Shown: positions 5,935 through 16,654, counted from the first letter of the stretch. The stretch is 64,000 nucleotides of DNA from Fidelibacterota bacterium (GCA_002724735.1 PBPT01000016.1:71674-135673), one strand, 5' to 3'. Notes: generated from the letters alone by a model not told the origin. Program-made: numbers and translations.

Positions 5935-6003
5935 AGTACATATATTATAGGGCATCAGTATTGAATTAAATACTATGCATTATCAAATAACCGGAGAAAT
6001 ATC

Positions 6004-6174
6004 ATGAACCCAATTAATTGGATAAAAAGTAGAATCGAAGAACGTACAACATGGGACGGAGCCGCACTTATTTTAATAGGTGTAATTGTATTAATTGCAG
6101 GTCCTTTTGCAAAGATTGCTGCCTACGGTGCTATTGCATATGGCGCATGGACTATTTGGAAAAAAGAAGATTAG
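6004..6174 (+). CDS. Small membrane protein (56 aa)
   Basis: This gene is below the ORF-track cutoff. ATG 6004 follows GGAGAAATATC. The first 22 residues are polar, and the rest is hydrophobic with two likely transmembrane segments (ALILIGVIVLIAG and AAYGAIAYGAWTIW), ending in KKED. The length and ribosome-binding site support a real gene. The function is unknown. Confidence 0.7.
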   Translation: MNPINWIKSRIEERTTWDGAALILIGVIVLIAGPFAKIAAYGAIAYGAWTIWKKED

Positions 6175-6178
6175 TTAG

Positions 6179-6406
6179 TTGGCAAAACCTAATACAACTT
6201 TTAAATTATCAATTAGAGATGTAGAAATTATTGAACACGCCTTAAGAGCAAAAGCTGGTCGGAGAGGGCTAGCTATTGCTCAAGGCGAAACTTCTCCTGA
6301 ACTTAGAAAAGAAATGAACGAAATACAAGAAGTTCTTGGTAGAATACATGAACAAAAAGAATTTTATGCTAGCTTTCCAGATGGCAAACCATATGTAAGT
6401 GGCTAG
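6179..6406 (+). CDS. Small helical protein (75 aa)
   Basis: The frame starts at TTG 6179, 4 nt after the stop of the membrane protein; no strong ribosome-binding site is visible, so translation may be coupled. The sequence is helical and charged (LSIRDVEIIEHALRAKAG; SPELRKEMNEIQEVLGRIHEQ). Function unknown. It overlaps the convergent minus-strand gene by 4 nt. Confidence 0.65.
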   Translation: MAKPNTTFKLSIRDVEIIEHALRAKAGRRGLAIAQGETSPELRKEMNEIQEVLGRIHEQKEFYASFPDGKPYVSG

Positions 6407-6690
6407 AGCTTTCCAATAGGCATTGTTGAGCTTGCACTTAAATTCCATACTTGTTTCTTTTCAACACCCTTCTTTTGTGCAAATTTTTTAGCATCACAGT
6501 TACTACAAACATGGAAATAATTGTTGTTTAGACGTTTAGGATCCATACTACCGCGTGGCCTAGTAAATTCAGTATCACAACTGTCGCATCTTAGTAATAC
6601 AAAAGTTTGAAACCTATTGTATTTGTGTGTTTTCCCTAGCTTACTAGACCTCGTATGCCGGGTTTCTTTTTTGAATTCTTTTAAGAACAT
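6403..6690 (-). CDS. Zinc-ribbon-like protein (four-Cys motif)
   Basis: A minus-strand gene with two CxxC knuckles, CDSCDTEF and CSNCDAKKFAQKKGV, separated by about 27 residues. This is a typical zinc ribbon or treble clef seen in phage nucleic-acid-binding proteins and HNH-like proteins. I place the start at ATG 6690 (95 residues). ATG 6705 and the track's TTG 6726 are alternatives, and none has a clear ribosome-binding site. Confidence 0.7.
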   Translation of the reverse strand: MFLKEFKKETRHTRSSKLGKTHKYNRFQTFVLLRCDSCDTEFTRPRGSMDPKRLNNNYFHVCSNCDAKKFAQKKGVEKKQVWNLSASSTMPIGKL

Positions 6691-6724
6691 AACTATATTT
6701 AACATTAAGATTATAAAAAAATTC

Positions 6725-6732
6725 AATAAATA
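6725..6732 (+). promoter_or_regulatory. Late-promoter-like box AATAAATA
   Basis: This lies 22 bases upstream of the hesB ATG at 6754 and resembles the late boxes elsewhere in the window, but with A at the first position. Confidence 0.3.
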
Positions 6733-6753
6733 CTATTGATTAAAGGAGCTCCA

Positions 6754-7125
6754 ATGACCATCTGCACACTAACTGAACAAGCAAAAAAACAAGTAAACAT
6801 ACTTTGCGAGGAAAATAATTGCTTCGCGGTTAGTCTAAACCTTACTGGCGGCGGCTGTGCAGGGTTTCAGTATGACTGGGATTCTGTAGAAAAAGAAGAA
6901 GATGTAGAAAAAATGGATATTGTTATTAATACAGGGTCAGGAAATTTTGTTATTGGCGCACACAGTATAATGTTTTTAGCAGGCACAGAAGTAGATTATG
7001 TAAAATCTTTTGTAGGGCAAACATTTGAAATAAGAAATCCAAACACAAAGTCAGAATGTGGTTGCGGAGTAAGTATAAACTTTGATATGGATAAACTAGA
7101 TAACTCGCTGGCTACAGCAGTATAA
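6754..7125 (+). CDS. hesB: A-type iron-sulfur carrier (IscA/HesB family)
   Basis: The start is ATG 6754 after AAAGGAG, not the TTG at 6736; the product has 123 residues. A-type carriers hold Fe or Fe-S clusters with three Cys. Here these are Cys35 in GGGCAGFQY and Cys102/Cys104 in ECGCGVS, at the family positions. HesB-like genes are common in marine T4-like phages. It sits directly before the giant structural gene, with the ferredoxin gene elsewhere in the window. Confidence 0.9.
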   Translation: MTICTLTEQAKKQVNILCEENNCFAVSLNLTGGGCAGFQYDWDSVEKEEDVEKMDIVINTGSGNFVIGAHSIMFLAGTEVDYVKSFVGQTFEIRNPNTKSECGCGVSINFDMDKLDNSLATAV

Positions 7126-7140
7126 CGGAGCATTTAAAGA

Positions 7141-10100
7141 ATGGCAAAGCAAAATATTGATATTGGTGTAGAAGGTAATGACGGCACCGGCGATAGTATT
7201 AGAGAATCGTTTCGTAAAGTAAACGAAAATTTCCAAGAACTATATGCAGTATTTGGTATTGGTGGACAGATATCTTTTACAGACCTTAGTGACACGCCAA
7301 ATACATATCAAGGTAATGAAAACAAAATACCAGCAGTAAAAAGCGATGGTAGTGGTGTTAGCTTACTTCAGCTAGCTTCAAATAATGCTTTAGACGGCAC
7401 TATTGATACTATTGGCTTTGATTATACTGTAGATGGTAAACTAGTAATTAAACAACTAGTTTCTAAGGTTTCTAACGACCCAGTTCCAACACTAGGTGGT
7501 CCATTAGATGCGGCTACACAGCCTATTGCAAACGTAGCTGTTACGCAAGCCGCAATTGATACATTTAACTCTGTACATAATACATCTTATACTATATCAG
7601 ATTTAGTTATTAATAAAGCTTATGCAGATAGTAACTATCAACAAAAAGATGTTGCAGGTGGAGGTTTAAGACTAGGCGACGAACCAACTGATGTTTCTGC
7701 TTATACACTTACTGTTGGTTCATTAAATTTAGGTAATCTTGTTATATCAGGACACGGATTAACAGGAAGTTATACTGGTGCAGGATTTAAATGGAAATCA
7801 ACTGGAACTGATCCAAGTAATGTTGTAACCGGAAATACTTACTTTACAAGGATTATAGATGATAATAACATTAGCTTGCATACAACATCTGCAGGAGCTA
7901 TTGCAAATACAGGAAGAATACTATTAAGTGGTGGCACAGGTACATTTACAATTACAGATGCGGCATATGATGCTACACTTACAGGCAATTGGTTAGATAA
8001 CGTAGCACTACCTAGAAAGTCTGTTGTACGTAGACAAGGCGATACAATGGCTGGCACATTAAACTTATTTGATCATCCAGGTGAACTAGCTGGTAAAGGT
8101 ACACCATACGGTCCTGATGATCTACAAGCAGTATCTAAATTATATGTCGATAATGTTGCGGCTACAAGTGATGTAAACATCTTTGTTACAATGAAAGGTG
8201 ACGATACGCAACGTTACACACCAGACGGTAAACAAGGTAGAGCAATTGGTTATGCATACAGAACTATAAATGCCGCGGCTAGAAAGGCTGAAGAAATAAT
8301 TGTTTCAGCACCTCCTGAGCCAGGTCCTTATATGCAAACACTTACATTTAATACTGGTGCAACTAATTCTACTGTGAACACAGCAGGTATTACTTCTCCA
8401 ATAAGTGGCAGAACAAATGCTAGAACACTTGTAATAAACAACAAAGAGTTTGTTGCAAAAGAAACAACTGCATATATGAATGCAACATACCCCGACCATA
8501 AAGGAAAGTATGATGAAGAAGCATTTGAAAAGCGTATAGAAGAAATACTAGATAGTGTTTCATTAGATGCATTATTAGGAAACAATGCAAACTTCTTATC
8601 AAGGTATGCAGGATTAACTTACTATGCAAGTGTTGAAGGGCAAATACTTATAGGCACACAAAAAACAGAAACTGTAGCTGGTATTACATACGCTAAAACC
8701 ATTGTTAAAAATAATATCCTAACTAATACAGCAGTTTCAACAAACTATCAAACACAAGTAACACAATTTATTAATAATGCTATTGTTCCAGATGCACAAG
8801 CTGATGATGCAATTGATGCTAAGTTTCAAATTGTACTAGATGTTATTAATAATGGTGCATTAAACGCACCTGCTATTGTTGATGGAACTACTACATACAA
8901 AATTAACGCAAATAATGGTAACTTTGGTTACTTAGATCAAGCTAATCCAAACAACACTGATGCTATTCCTGGTAAAGTTCTTAGAGGTAGAACTTCAGGT
9001 GCTATAGGCTTAATGGTTGACTATAAACATGAGTCTGGCACAAGAGCAGTTAGTATTGCAACCACTGATGAAATTGAGTTACAACTTCTTACGCCAGTGG
9101 AATTTATTCCTGGTGAAGAATTAGAATATGGAAACGTTCAAAATTCAACACAAGTTGTATTAATTGTTGAATCAGGAATATACGAAGAAGACTTTCCTAT
9201 TAAAGTTCCAACTAATGTTTCCATTAGGGGAGACGAGCAAAGACGAGTAATTGTTCGTCCTAAGAAACGTGTTTCACAATCCCGTTATGCTGACACATAT
9301 TTTTACAGAGATGCTGAATTTGATGGTTTAGTTTTAGGTGTATCTGAAATAAACTCATTAAAATTTGAAACACAGATTAATTCTTCAAGAACAGCAGGAA
9401 CTTATACTGTAACAAGTTCTAACATGACTACTAGCAAGCTAGGAAAAAATGCAACAATTACTGTAGTCATTGACAGCAATGGTGCAGTTGAATCTGCAAC
9501 ACCAACTGTAAAAGGTGAGGATTTTGTAAAAGACGAAACAATAACTATAGAAGATTCTCAATTAGGTGCAGGTGGAGCACCATCTGTTATATTAACAGTT
9601 GATACAATTTTAAATGGAGATGTTTATAAAAATCCATTAACAGGAACATTTGATGGATACTTTGGTTACCATTATTTAGAAAAACCAGGAAGTTTAAAAA
9701 ATATTGGTGCTGGCTATACCAACGTAGGTAATTGGGAAACATCAGCACTTACGTTTATAGACAACAAAGAATTCATTCAAGAACAAGTTGTAAACTATGT
9801 AGAAACAACTTATCCAGCTTTGCCGGCAGGTGCAATTTATTCTAGGGCAAAATGGTTTGGATGGGTAGGTAAAATTGTTGATGCTATTATAAAAGATTTA
9901 AGACTTGGTGGTAATGAATTTATTTTAGAAGAACAAGGTGATATTTACTGGGAAGGTAAAACAGACTCTTCTTTACCAAGTGATTACTATGATGAATGGG
10001 TAGCTGGTGTTAGTCATATCTATACTATGGCTAATAAACTATTACAAGGACAGGCTCCAACAACATTATATAATCAATCAGGAGGAAGTGCAAGTGATAG

Positions 10101-13100
10101 AGTTTATGCACAAGATTTAACAAATGGAGATTCTGCTCCTGCTAATTGGTCTGCAGGAAAATTATATAGATTGCAAGATGTTGTTAAATTTACATCAGCA
10201 GGAGTTGTTAGATATTATATTCCAAAAATCCAGCACACATCAGGAAGCACTTTTGATGCAACTGAAATTGCTACATTTTGGACTGAAATAGATACAATTG
10301 ATACAACTGTACAGAATTTTATTAATAGCGTTAACTTTGCATTTAACGCCGCATACAATCCACCGAAGCGTAACCAAGATTTAGATGTATTCTTGCTTAA
10401 TGATGCAACAATTTTAAGAAACATGACTGTACAAGGTCAGGGCGGATTTATGGGTGTACTTGATCCAGACGGACAGGTCCTTACAAAATCTCCATATATT
10501 CAAACAGGTTCTAGCTTTGCGGCATCGTTAAACAAACAAGCATTTAGAGGCGGATTATATACAGACGCATTTGTAGGTAACTCAGCAATTAGAGTAACAG
10601 GTAGGGTTGCAAATGATCCATTTAGATTGACCATTCAAAGTTTAGGCTCACAAGCTGATCCACAAGGCTTATTTGTAAGACGTCCGCAAACTCCATGTGC
10701 ATTTTACATTGATGGTAGACGTTTCCAAGTTAACGCCCTAACAAATTACGATAAGTCACTAGGTACAGCAGAAATTGTATTGGATAGAAGTTCAAACGGT
10801 GGAATAGGTTTTACAGGAACTACTAGTGAATTAATAACTGGATTTAACTTAACGCAAGTAGGTACGTTTAACTTTGACGAAACTAAATGTGAAAGAGATA
10901 CTGGATACATTTTAGATGCGGTGGCTTTTGATTTAGCGTTGAATACAAACTACAACCAAGTTACAAATGGTCTAGCTTATCAGCGTAATGGTGTTAGCAC
11001 TTATTTACAATCAAATCAAAAAACACAGACTATTGCGGCTATTCAAGTTGCAAAAGCGGCGACAGCGGCCTTATCTAACGTAGCGTCTGATGCTACTGCA
11101 CTGTCTAGGTCAAACGCCGCATTTGATGAAATAATTGATATTATTGATAATGGTGCTTTGGGTACAGAACAAGCCGCAGATACTATTACTTTTTCTACCC
11201 CAGGATCTTTACCCACAGCAAATGCAGTAGAAGCAAGAACAAAGCTACAAGAAAACAGAGTTTTCTTAGGCGCAGAAGCAGTAGCATACATAAATTTAAA
11301 TAGTCCTGCACCAGGATACGATCAAGTTAAATGTGCTAGAGATGTAAGATTTTTAATTGATGCTTTATCATACGATATTAACTACGGTGGTAACCAAGCA
11401 TCAAGAATTGCGGCAAGATCATATGTAGACGACGGTGTTCCTGTACTGGCAGCCGCAGAAATAACACCTACTGCAAATGCTTTGAATCATATCAAGGGTT
11501 TACTATCTGATATTATTCAAGGTAATGCTATTACAAAATCAACAGGCAATACTGAAACACAGGTCACTGCTGGTCTAACAGCAACAGCAACCGAAGCTAC
11601 ACAGTTGGTTAGCTTGTTTGATATTACAATAAATGTTATCCAAGCATCTAATCTTAATAGTGTACCAGCTTTAATTAATCCAGATGTTACATGGGCTACT
11701 AGTGCATTACAAACTGCAAAAAGTTCTATAGAAAGTAATAAAGCACTTATCATAAGAAAAACTGTCCAGAGTGTTGCGGCACCAATTGATATTACACTAC
11801 AAACAGCTGGTAACAGAAGTATGTTAGGTAATGACTTTACACAAATAAATGATCTAGGTTATGGATTAGTTGCTGTTAACGGTGGTATATCAGAAATGGT
11901 ATCTATGTTTACATACTATTGTCATGCAAGTTACTATTCTAAAAACGGATCACAAATTAGATCACTTACGGGTTCAAGTTGTTACGGCGAATTTGGATTA
12001 GTTGCAGAAGGATCTGATCCAAACGAAATACCAGATGCTGTATCCTTAGCAGAAGATATGGTAATGCCAGGCAAAATATTCTCAGCTTCGGTTGTTTTAC
12101 AGTTAACAGGACCTGTACAGGCTGTAGCAGGTGAAACATTTACACAGGCCAGTTCAGGTGCAACAGGTGTAGTAGTTATTTCAACTGGCGCTAACGGAAG
12201 TGTAAACATCTATCTTAGAAATAGTTCAGGATCATTTGATACAACAAATCAAATTACAGGATCAACCACAGGTGCATTAGGTGCTAATTCAGTACCGTTA
12301 TCAGTAGATGCAACAGGTTATACTAATGCGGCTACTACAGCTTACATGTATGTGTACGATTTTAAAGATATTCCATCGAATAGATCAGAGTTTGATATCT
12401 ATCATACAAATGCTTCACCTAATCCTGTGCAAGGAAGATATGAAGTTTCTAATATTGAATTAGCAACACCTTACTTGGCTGGTTACAATGGAGTAGGCGT
12501 AGGAGGAAGTCCTCCTATTACTGCAACACAAACAGTAGCAGTAGGTACAGCTAACAATGCACGTTTTCAAATACGAAAGACAAAAACCGATGGCTATTCT
12601 GTTGTAGTAACTACACCAGGAACTGACTATAGAGAAAATGATACGTTTTTAGTTACAGGCGATCTATTAGGTGGTGCAACACCTACTAATGATGCAACTA
12701 TTACAGTTACCCAAGTAGACAGTGGAGATAGTACACCTAGCACAGGTGCAATTACAGGAGCATCTATTGCAGGTACAGCAGATACAACATCAGACGAAAC
12801 ACCGACTTATAGTGGTGCAATTTACAAATTAAACTTTAGTACTTCGTCTGCTCAATATGCACAAAATGGGGTAATTGCTCAACCATCCCATAATGATATA
12901 GTTAACTATAGACGTAATGAAACACATATTTTAAATGATTTGGCACAGCCAGACTTGTTAACTATTAGACCAAGCACTGCGGTACTATTTAATGAAAATC
13001 TTGGTTTCTTTTATAGATCAATTTCGTTTTTAACAAGTAATAGTTTAGGCACTGCTTTAGGTGCAAATAGTATTCAAGCAGGATTTGATAGTGCATTTGA

Positions 13101-15939
13101 TTATATTAGATTAACAATTGATAACACTAGGGCAACTGAAACTGCACTAAGTGGTACAGGGACAACTAAAGGATCCACAGCAGGAGATGTAAGACTAGCA
13201 CTTCAAGCAGTAGCAGATGCTAATGAAAAATTTAGACTTAACAATAATGTTAGGACACCAGAAGCTTACAGACCCGCTGGCTGGACAAGTTCATCATTAA
13301 CTGAAGCTCCAATTATAACTTGGGCAGGTAAAAAACACTATGTATACAATTATAGAGGTGTCAACGGAGCAGGAGCAGAACAAGTATCAGCTTCTGATGA
13401 TGTTTACGCTATAGTCGATCTTGCAGATGTAGGGGAAACAATTAATTCTACAAATGCAACAGGTATACATAGTACAGTTATATTAGGTAATCTAACTAAT
13501 ACAATACGTGCAGGTCTACAAGCAGGTGCGACTGGTGATGTTACTGTTAACATTTCAACATGTAGAGCTACAGGACATGATTTCTTAGATATCGGTACAG
13601 GCGGCTTTAATGCTACAAACTATCCAAACTTTATTTTTGGTCCTCCGGGTGAAAAGAATGCCGCTCAAGAAGTTGTTGAGAAAAACAAAGGTAGAGTTTT
13701 CTTTGTTAGTACAGACCAAAATGGTATTTTTAGGGTTGGTAAATTTTTCCAAGTTGACCAAGGTACAGGTACTGTAACATTTAGTGCAAGTATAGCGTTA
13801 TCAGATGTTGACGGACTTGGATTTAAGCGAGGAGTTGTGATTACTGAATTCTCAACAGATACAGCAATGACAGACAACGCTAGTGATACAGTTCCAACAG
13901 AAGGTGCTGTCAGAGGATATGTCAACAGACGTTTAGGTTATGATGTTAATGGTACAGCAGTAGCAAACAAGTTAGGGCCAGGTGTACTTGCTCCTAATGG
14001 TGTTGTACCAATGACTGGTGACTTAAATGCCGCGAGTAACACAATTACAAACTTAAAAACACCAGCACAAGACAGCGATGCGGCTACTAAATCTTATGTT
14101 GATAATATTGGTGGTAGTATTGACGTACCAGCACTTAGAAGTTCTGAATATAATGATTATTCTGCAGGTAACTTATTTGTTGCCACAGGAGAAAAGAAAC
14201 TTATTATTAGTGCAGGTTCTATTGTAAGTGGACCGTTTGTTCAAGGACAAACTATAAGCGGTAATAACAGTGGTGCAACTGGTACTATAGTTGACTTAAA
14301 AACAACAACAAATGTTGAAGGTAATGTTGTTGAAATAACTTACACTCCAGTAACAGGAACATTTACAGATGGTTTACCAGCAGGTGGCGGCGAAACACAA
14401 GATACAGTTAGTGTAGTTGGCGGCGCCCAAGGTACACTTGTAAAAGGACCAATTGACGTCTGGGCAAACGGTATTGCAACAACTTCAAGTGATATAACAT
14501 TTACGCCTACAAGACAAAGAACTATTGTCGGAGGAGTTGTAACAGATAGATATGTAGATTTAGACATACAATACAAAGTAGGCTCTATTGTTAATGCTGA
14601 CGTAAGTGGTTCAGCAGGGATTTCACAAAGTAAACTTGCAATGACTGCCGCAGGCACTAGAGTAAATGCTGTAAATATTGATCAATCTGATTTAGGTTTA
14701 AGTGCATACGATCAAGCAGTATTTACAACAACAAATGGATTTGTTAGTATTGCTGATGGCCAACTTAACCTTAAGAAGATTCAACGTATTAGTGATGGAA
14801 CTGTATTAGGTAATTGGAGTGGAGATAGTAGTGACAATGATATAGATGAAATATCATTTTCAACAGTAGTTTCACAAGGCGGCGGTATAGGCGATGCTGA
14901 CTTAACTACAACAGTAGGAGCAGCCGCAGATCCAGGTGAAGCTGTAATTAAAACAGGTTCAGGAACATATGCTGTAAGTAATGTAACAAAAACTGGTGAA
15001 GTAAACAGTATTGTTAAGACAGATACTTCCGGAAGTATACAAGTAAATTCATTGATACTTGGTGGTGATCCAACATATGAAATTTTATCACTAGATACTA
15101 CAACAGTCATTATGAAAACACCTGCACAAGGTGAAATACTTAGGGCAACAGGTACAAATGGTACAAGCTCAAACGGTGCACCTGATATACTAATGGCAGG
15201 TAGTCTTAACATAGACGGCACTGGTGTTGCAGAAAGTACATTACAAAATGCTTCAAACTTTAATGGCGAAGCTGTCTTAGGTGTTGATTGGATTTATTCT
15301 AGCTTTATTGAAGCTCCAGGCGAAAAGGGAGCGGCAAGTACAGCTATTGCAATTGGTGCTAATACAGGTAAAACTGCGGCAGGACAAGTAGGTATTGTTA
15401 CAGCTGATAGCGGAACTTCTTCTAGTGTTGTACCATTTATTTTTAGTAGTACAGGTGCTTTACCAGATGTTACAAATACATACGATATTGGTAGTGCAAC
15501 ATTAAAATATAAAGACATTTATGCTACTACGTTTTATGGAACAGCTACAGAAGCTTACTACGCTGACTTAGCTGAGAATTACATAGCGGATCAAGATTAT
15601 GAAGCAGGTACGGTACTTGTGTTTGGTGGTGAAAAAGAATTAACAACAACACAGGCAAAAGGTGATAGAAGAGTTGCAGGTATAGTATCTACTGAACCAG
15701 CACACTTAATGAATTCAGCTTTAGAAGGTAAGCATGTGACACCTTTAGCACTACAAGGTAGAGTGCCTTGTAAAGTGATAGGCTTGGTTATGAAAGGCGA
15801 CATGTTAGTTACAAGTGCTATTCCAGGATATGCTATTGTAGACAACAATCCAAAAGTTGGTACTGTCATTGGTAAGGCTGTAGGAAGCAAAACAGATAGC
15901 GACCGTGGCGTAGTTGAAATTGTAGTAGGTAAGCATTAA
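7141..15939 (+). CDS. Giant tail-fibre/virion protein with C-terminal chaperone-like domain
   Basis: This 2932-residue protein is rich in Thr, Ala, Gly and Asn, as in fibrous beta proteins. The N-terminal motif IDIGVEGNDGTGDSIRESF...VNENFQELY recurs in the genes at 16099 and 24124 and is probably a virion-anchoring adaptor. The middle holds recurring helical segments (such as FLIDALSYDINYGGNQ) and repeated 'PTLGGPLDA/MTGDLNAA...KSYVDN' segments typical of tail fibres. The last 140 residues (AYYADLAENYIAD, RVAGIVSTEPAHLMN, ALQGRVPCKVIG) resemble the G2-peptidase/intramolecular-chaperone C-terminal region of phage fibres. Start ATG follows CGGAGC. It is probably a host-adhesion or baseplate-fibre component. 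Confidence 0.85.
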   Translation: MAKQNIDIGVEGNDGTGDSIRESFRKVNENFQELYAVFGIGGQISFTDLSDTPNTYQGNENKIPAVKSDGSGVSLLQLASNNALDGTIDTIGFDYTVDGKLVIKQLVSKVSNDPVPTLGGPLDAATQPIANVAVTQAAIDTFNSVHNTSYTISDLVINKAYADSNYQQKDVAGGGLRLGDEPTDVSAYTLTVGSLNLGNLVISGHGLTGSYTGAGFKWKSTGTDPSNVVTGNTYFTRIIDDNNISLHTTSAGAIANTGRILLSGGTGTFTITDAAYDATLTGNWLDNVALPRKSVVRRQGDTMAGTLNLFDHPGELAGKGTPYGPDDLQAVSKLYVDNVAATSDVNIFVTMKGDDTQRYTPDGKQGRAIGYAYRTINAAARKAEEIIVSAPPEPGPYMQTLTFNTGATNSTVNTAGITSPISGRTNARTLVINNKEFVAKETTAYMNATYPDHKGKYDEEAFEKRIEEILDSVSLDALLGNNANFLSRYAGLTYYASVEGQILIGTQKTETVAGITYAKTIVKNNILTNTAVSTNYQTQVTQFINNAIVPDAQADDAIDAKFQIVLDVINNGALNAPAIVDGTTTYKINANNGNFGYLDQANPNNTDAIPGKVLRGRTSGAIGLMVDYKHESGTRAVSIATTDEIELQLLTPVEFIPGEELEYGNVQNSTQVVLIVESGIYEEDFPIKVPTNVSIRGDEQRRVIVRPKKRVSQSRYADTYFYRDAEFDGLVLGVSEINSLKFETQINSSRTAGTYTVTSSNMTTSKLGKNATITVVIDSNGAVESATPTVKGEDFVKDETITIEDSQLGAGGAPSVILTVDTILNGDVYKNPLTGTFDGYFGYHYLEKPGSLKNIGAGYTNVGNWETSALTFIDNKEFIQEQVVNYVETTYPALPAGAIYSRAKWFGWVGKIVDAIIKDLRLGGNEFILEEQGDIYWEGKTDSSLPSDYYDEWVAGVSHIYTMANKLLQGQAPTTLYNQSGGSASDRVYAQDLTNGDSAPANWSAGKLYRLQDVVKFTSAGVVRYYIPKIQHTSGSTFDATEIATFWTEIDTIDTTVQNFINSVNFAFNAAYNPPKRNQDLDVFLLNDATILRNMTVQGQGGFMGVLDPDGQVLTKSPYIQTGSSFAASLNKQAFRGGLYTDAFVGNSAIRVTGRVANDPFRLTIQSLGSQADPQGLFVRRPQTPCAFYIDGRRFQVNALTNYDKSLGTAEIVLDRSSNGGIGFTGTTSELITGFNLTQVGTFNFDETKCERDTGYILDAVAFDLALNTNYNQVTNGLAYQRNGVSTYLQSNQKTQTIAAIQVAKAATAALSNVASDATALSRSNAAFDEIIDIIDNGALGTEQAADTITFSTPGSLPTANAVEARTKLQENRVFLGAEAVAYINLNSPAPGYDQVKCARDVRFLIDALSYDINYGGNQASRIAARSYVDDGVPVLAAAEITPTANALNHIKGLLSDIIQGNAITKSTGNTETQVTAGLTATATEATQLVSLFDITINVIQASNLNSVPALINPDVTWATSALQTAKSSIESNKALIIRKTVQSVAAPIDITLQTAGNRSMLGNDFTQINDLGYGLVAVNGGISEMVSMFTYYCHASYYSKNGSQIRSLTGSSCYGEFGLVAEGSDPNEIPDAVSLAEDMVMPGKIFSASVVLQLTGPVQAVAGETFTQASSGATGVVVISTGANGSVNIYLRNSSGSFDTTNQITGSTTGALGANSVPLSVDATGYTNAATTAYMYVYDFKDIPSNRSEFDIYHTNASPNPVQGRYEVSNIELATPYLAGYNGVGVGGSPPITATQTVAVGTANNARFQIRKTKTDGYSVVVTTPGTDYRENDTFLVTGDLLGGATPTNDATITVTQVDSGDSTPSTGAITGASIAGTADTTSDETPTYSGAIYKLNFSTSSAQYAQNGVIAQPSHNDIVNYRRNETHILNDLAQPDLLTIRPSTAVLFNENLGFFYRSISFLTSNSLGTALGANSIQAGFDSAFDYIRLTIDNTRATETALSGTGTTKGSTAGDVRLALQAVADANEKFRLNNNVRTPEAYRPAGWTSSSLTEAPIITWAGKKHYVYNYRGVNGAGAEQVSASDDVYAIVDLADVGETINSTNATGIHSTVILGNLTNTIRAGLQAGATGDVTVNISTCRATGHDFLDIGTGGFNATNYPNFIFGPPGEKNAAQEVVEKNKGRVFFVSTDQNGIFRVGKFFQVDQGTGTVTFSASIALSDVDGLGFKRGVVITEFSTDTAMTDNASDTVPTEGAVRGYVNRRLGYDVNGTAVANKLGPGVLAPNGVVPMTGDLNAASNTITNLKTPAQDSDAATKSYVDNIGGSIDVPALRSSEYNDYSAGNLFVATGEKKLIISAGSIVSGPFVQGQTISGNNSGATGTIVDLKTTTNVEGNVVEITYTPVTGTFTDGLPAGGGETQDTVSVVGGAQGTLVKGPIDVWANGIATTSSDITFTPTRQRTIVGGVVTDRYVDLDIQYKVGSIVNADVSGSAGISQSKLAMTAAGTRVNAVNIDQSDLGLSAYDQAVFTTTNGFVSIADGQLNLKKIQRISDGTVLGNWSGDSSDNDIDEISFSTVVSQGGGIGDADLTTTVGAAADPGEAVIKTGSGTYAVSNVTKTGEVNSIVKTDTSGSIQVNSLILGGDPTYEILSLDTTTVIMKTPAQGEILRATGTNGTSSNGAPDILMAGSLNIDGTGVAESTLQNASNFNGEAVLGVDWIYSSFIEAPGEKGAASTAIAIGANTGKTAAGQVGIVTADSGTSSSVVPFIFSSTGALPDVTNTYDIGSATLKYKDIYATTFYGTATEAYYADLAENYIADQDYEAGTVLVFGGEKELTTTQAKGDRRVAGIVSTEPAHLMNSALEGKHVTPLALQGRVPCKVIGLVMKGDMLVTSAIPGYAIVDNNPKVGTVIGKAVGSKTDSDRGVVEIVVGKH

Positions 15940-16106
15940 TGAACGAAGAACATCAAAATCTATTAAGTAAACAATATTTAAAACAACTTGTAAAAGAAGG
16001 AGCTCCCTTATCGCAAGATAGAAAAAATGAGCAAAAACGTGAAGTAATTGTTACGGCAGGAAAAATTAGAATACAAGTTGATAAAGGGAACCTAACAAAT
16101 GGCTAG
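15939..16106 (+). CDS. Small basic protein between fibre genes (55 aa)
   Basis: ATG 15939 overlaps the TAA of the giant gene (TAATG), and the stop overlaps the next gene's start by 8 nt. The 55-residue product is polar and helical in its first half (NLLSKQYLKQLVKEG) with a basic beta-like end (VIVTAGKIRIQV). The tight overlaps argue that it is translated. It may be a fibre chaperone or linker. It is too short for the ORF track. Confidence 0.6.
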   Translation: MNEEHQNLLSKQYLKQLVKEGAPLSQDRKNEQKREVIVTAGKIRIQVDKGNLTNG

Positions 16107-16638
16107 ACAAACTATAAACATAGGTACAAGTGCAAACAAAGGTGACGGGGATCCTTTACGTACAGCGTTTACAAAGATTAATAATAATTTTAGTGAACTT
16201 TATGGCGGGAACTTTGCAGAACCAACAGCGTTAAATACAAATCTTGCAAGTTCGCAAGACGGTGTACATGATTTAGGCACATCTGGTAAACAATGGCGCA
16301 ATCTACATGTAAAAGACTTTGTTTACATAGGAGGTACTAGATTAAGTGTTAGTGCAACAGGAACTTTACTTGTAAATAATGCGGCTATTACAGCAGATGC
16401 TATTAAAGGTTCTGTATTTGCGGACGACTCATCCTTGTTAGTTGATGGGATAAATGGAAAATTTTATGGGCACTTGACAGGAGATGTAAATGGTAGTGTA
16501 TTTGGTGACGATAGTACAATATTAGTAGATGCAGTAAATGGAAACATACCCGGGTATGTTAAATTAAGTGTATTAAAATCAGAAGTTGCGGCTAGCACAA
16601 GTTTTGCTGATTTTCAATTAAGGATTGCGGCACTATAA
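16099..16638 (+). CDS. Tail-fibre-associated protein with shared N-terminal adaptor
   Basis: This 179-residue protein begins with the adaptor motif INIGTSANKGDGDPLRTAFTK, also seen at the start of the genes at 7141 and 24124. The second half has two copies of a repeat, GSVFADDSSLLVDGINGKFYG and a variant, that recurs in the next gene. A virion connector or short fibre subunit is likely. It ends on TAATG. Confidence 0.75.
   Translation: MARQTINIGTSANKGDGDPLRTAFTKINNNFSELYGGNFAEPTALNTNLASSQDGVHDLGTSGKQWRNLHVKDFVYIGGTRLSVSATGTLLVNNAAITADAIKGSVFADDSSLLVDGINGKFYGHLTGDVNGSVFGDDSTILVDAVNGNIPGYVKLSVLKSEVAASTSFADFQLRIAAL
16405..16560 (+). repeat. Two copies of GSVF-DDST-LVDG coding repeat
   Basis: Two about 60-nt units code GSVFADDSSLLVDG and GSVFGDDSTILVDA. 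Four further copies lie in the neighbouring gene near 17287, 17578, 17665 and 18172. The shared module suggests duplication or recombination between adjacent fibre genes. Confidence 0.7.
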
Positions 16639-16646
16639 TGGGTTAC

Positions 16647-16654
16647 GATAAATA
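16647..16654 (+). promoter_or_regulatory. Late-promoter-like box GATAAATA
   Basis: This lies 27 bases upstream of the ATG at 16681, in the gap between two structural genes. Confidence 0.5.

Noticed and set aside
8305-15890. Many minus-strand ORFs of 60-146 codons opposite the giant fibre gene
   Set aside because: They are hydrophobic, low-complexity antisense shadows of Thr/Ala/Gly-rich repeats with no ribosome-binding sites.
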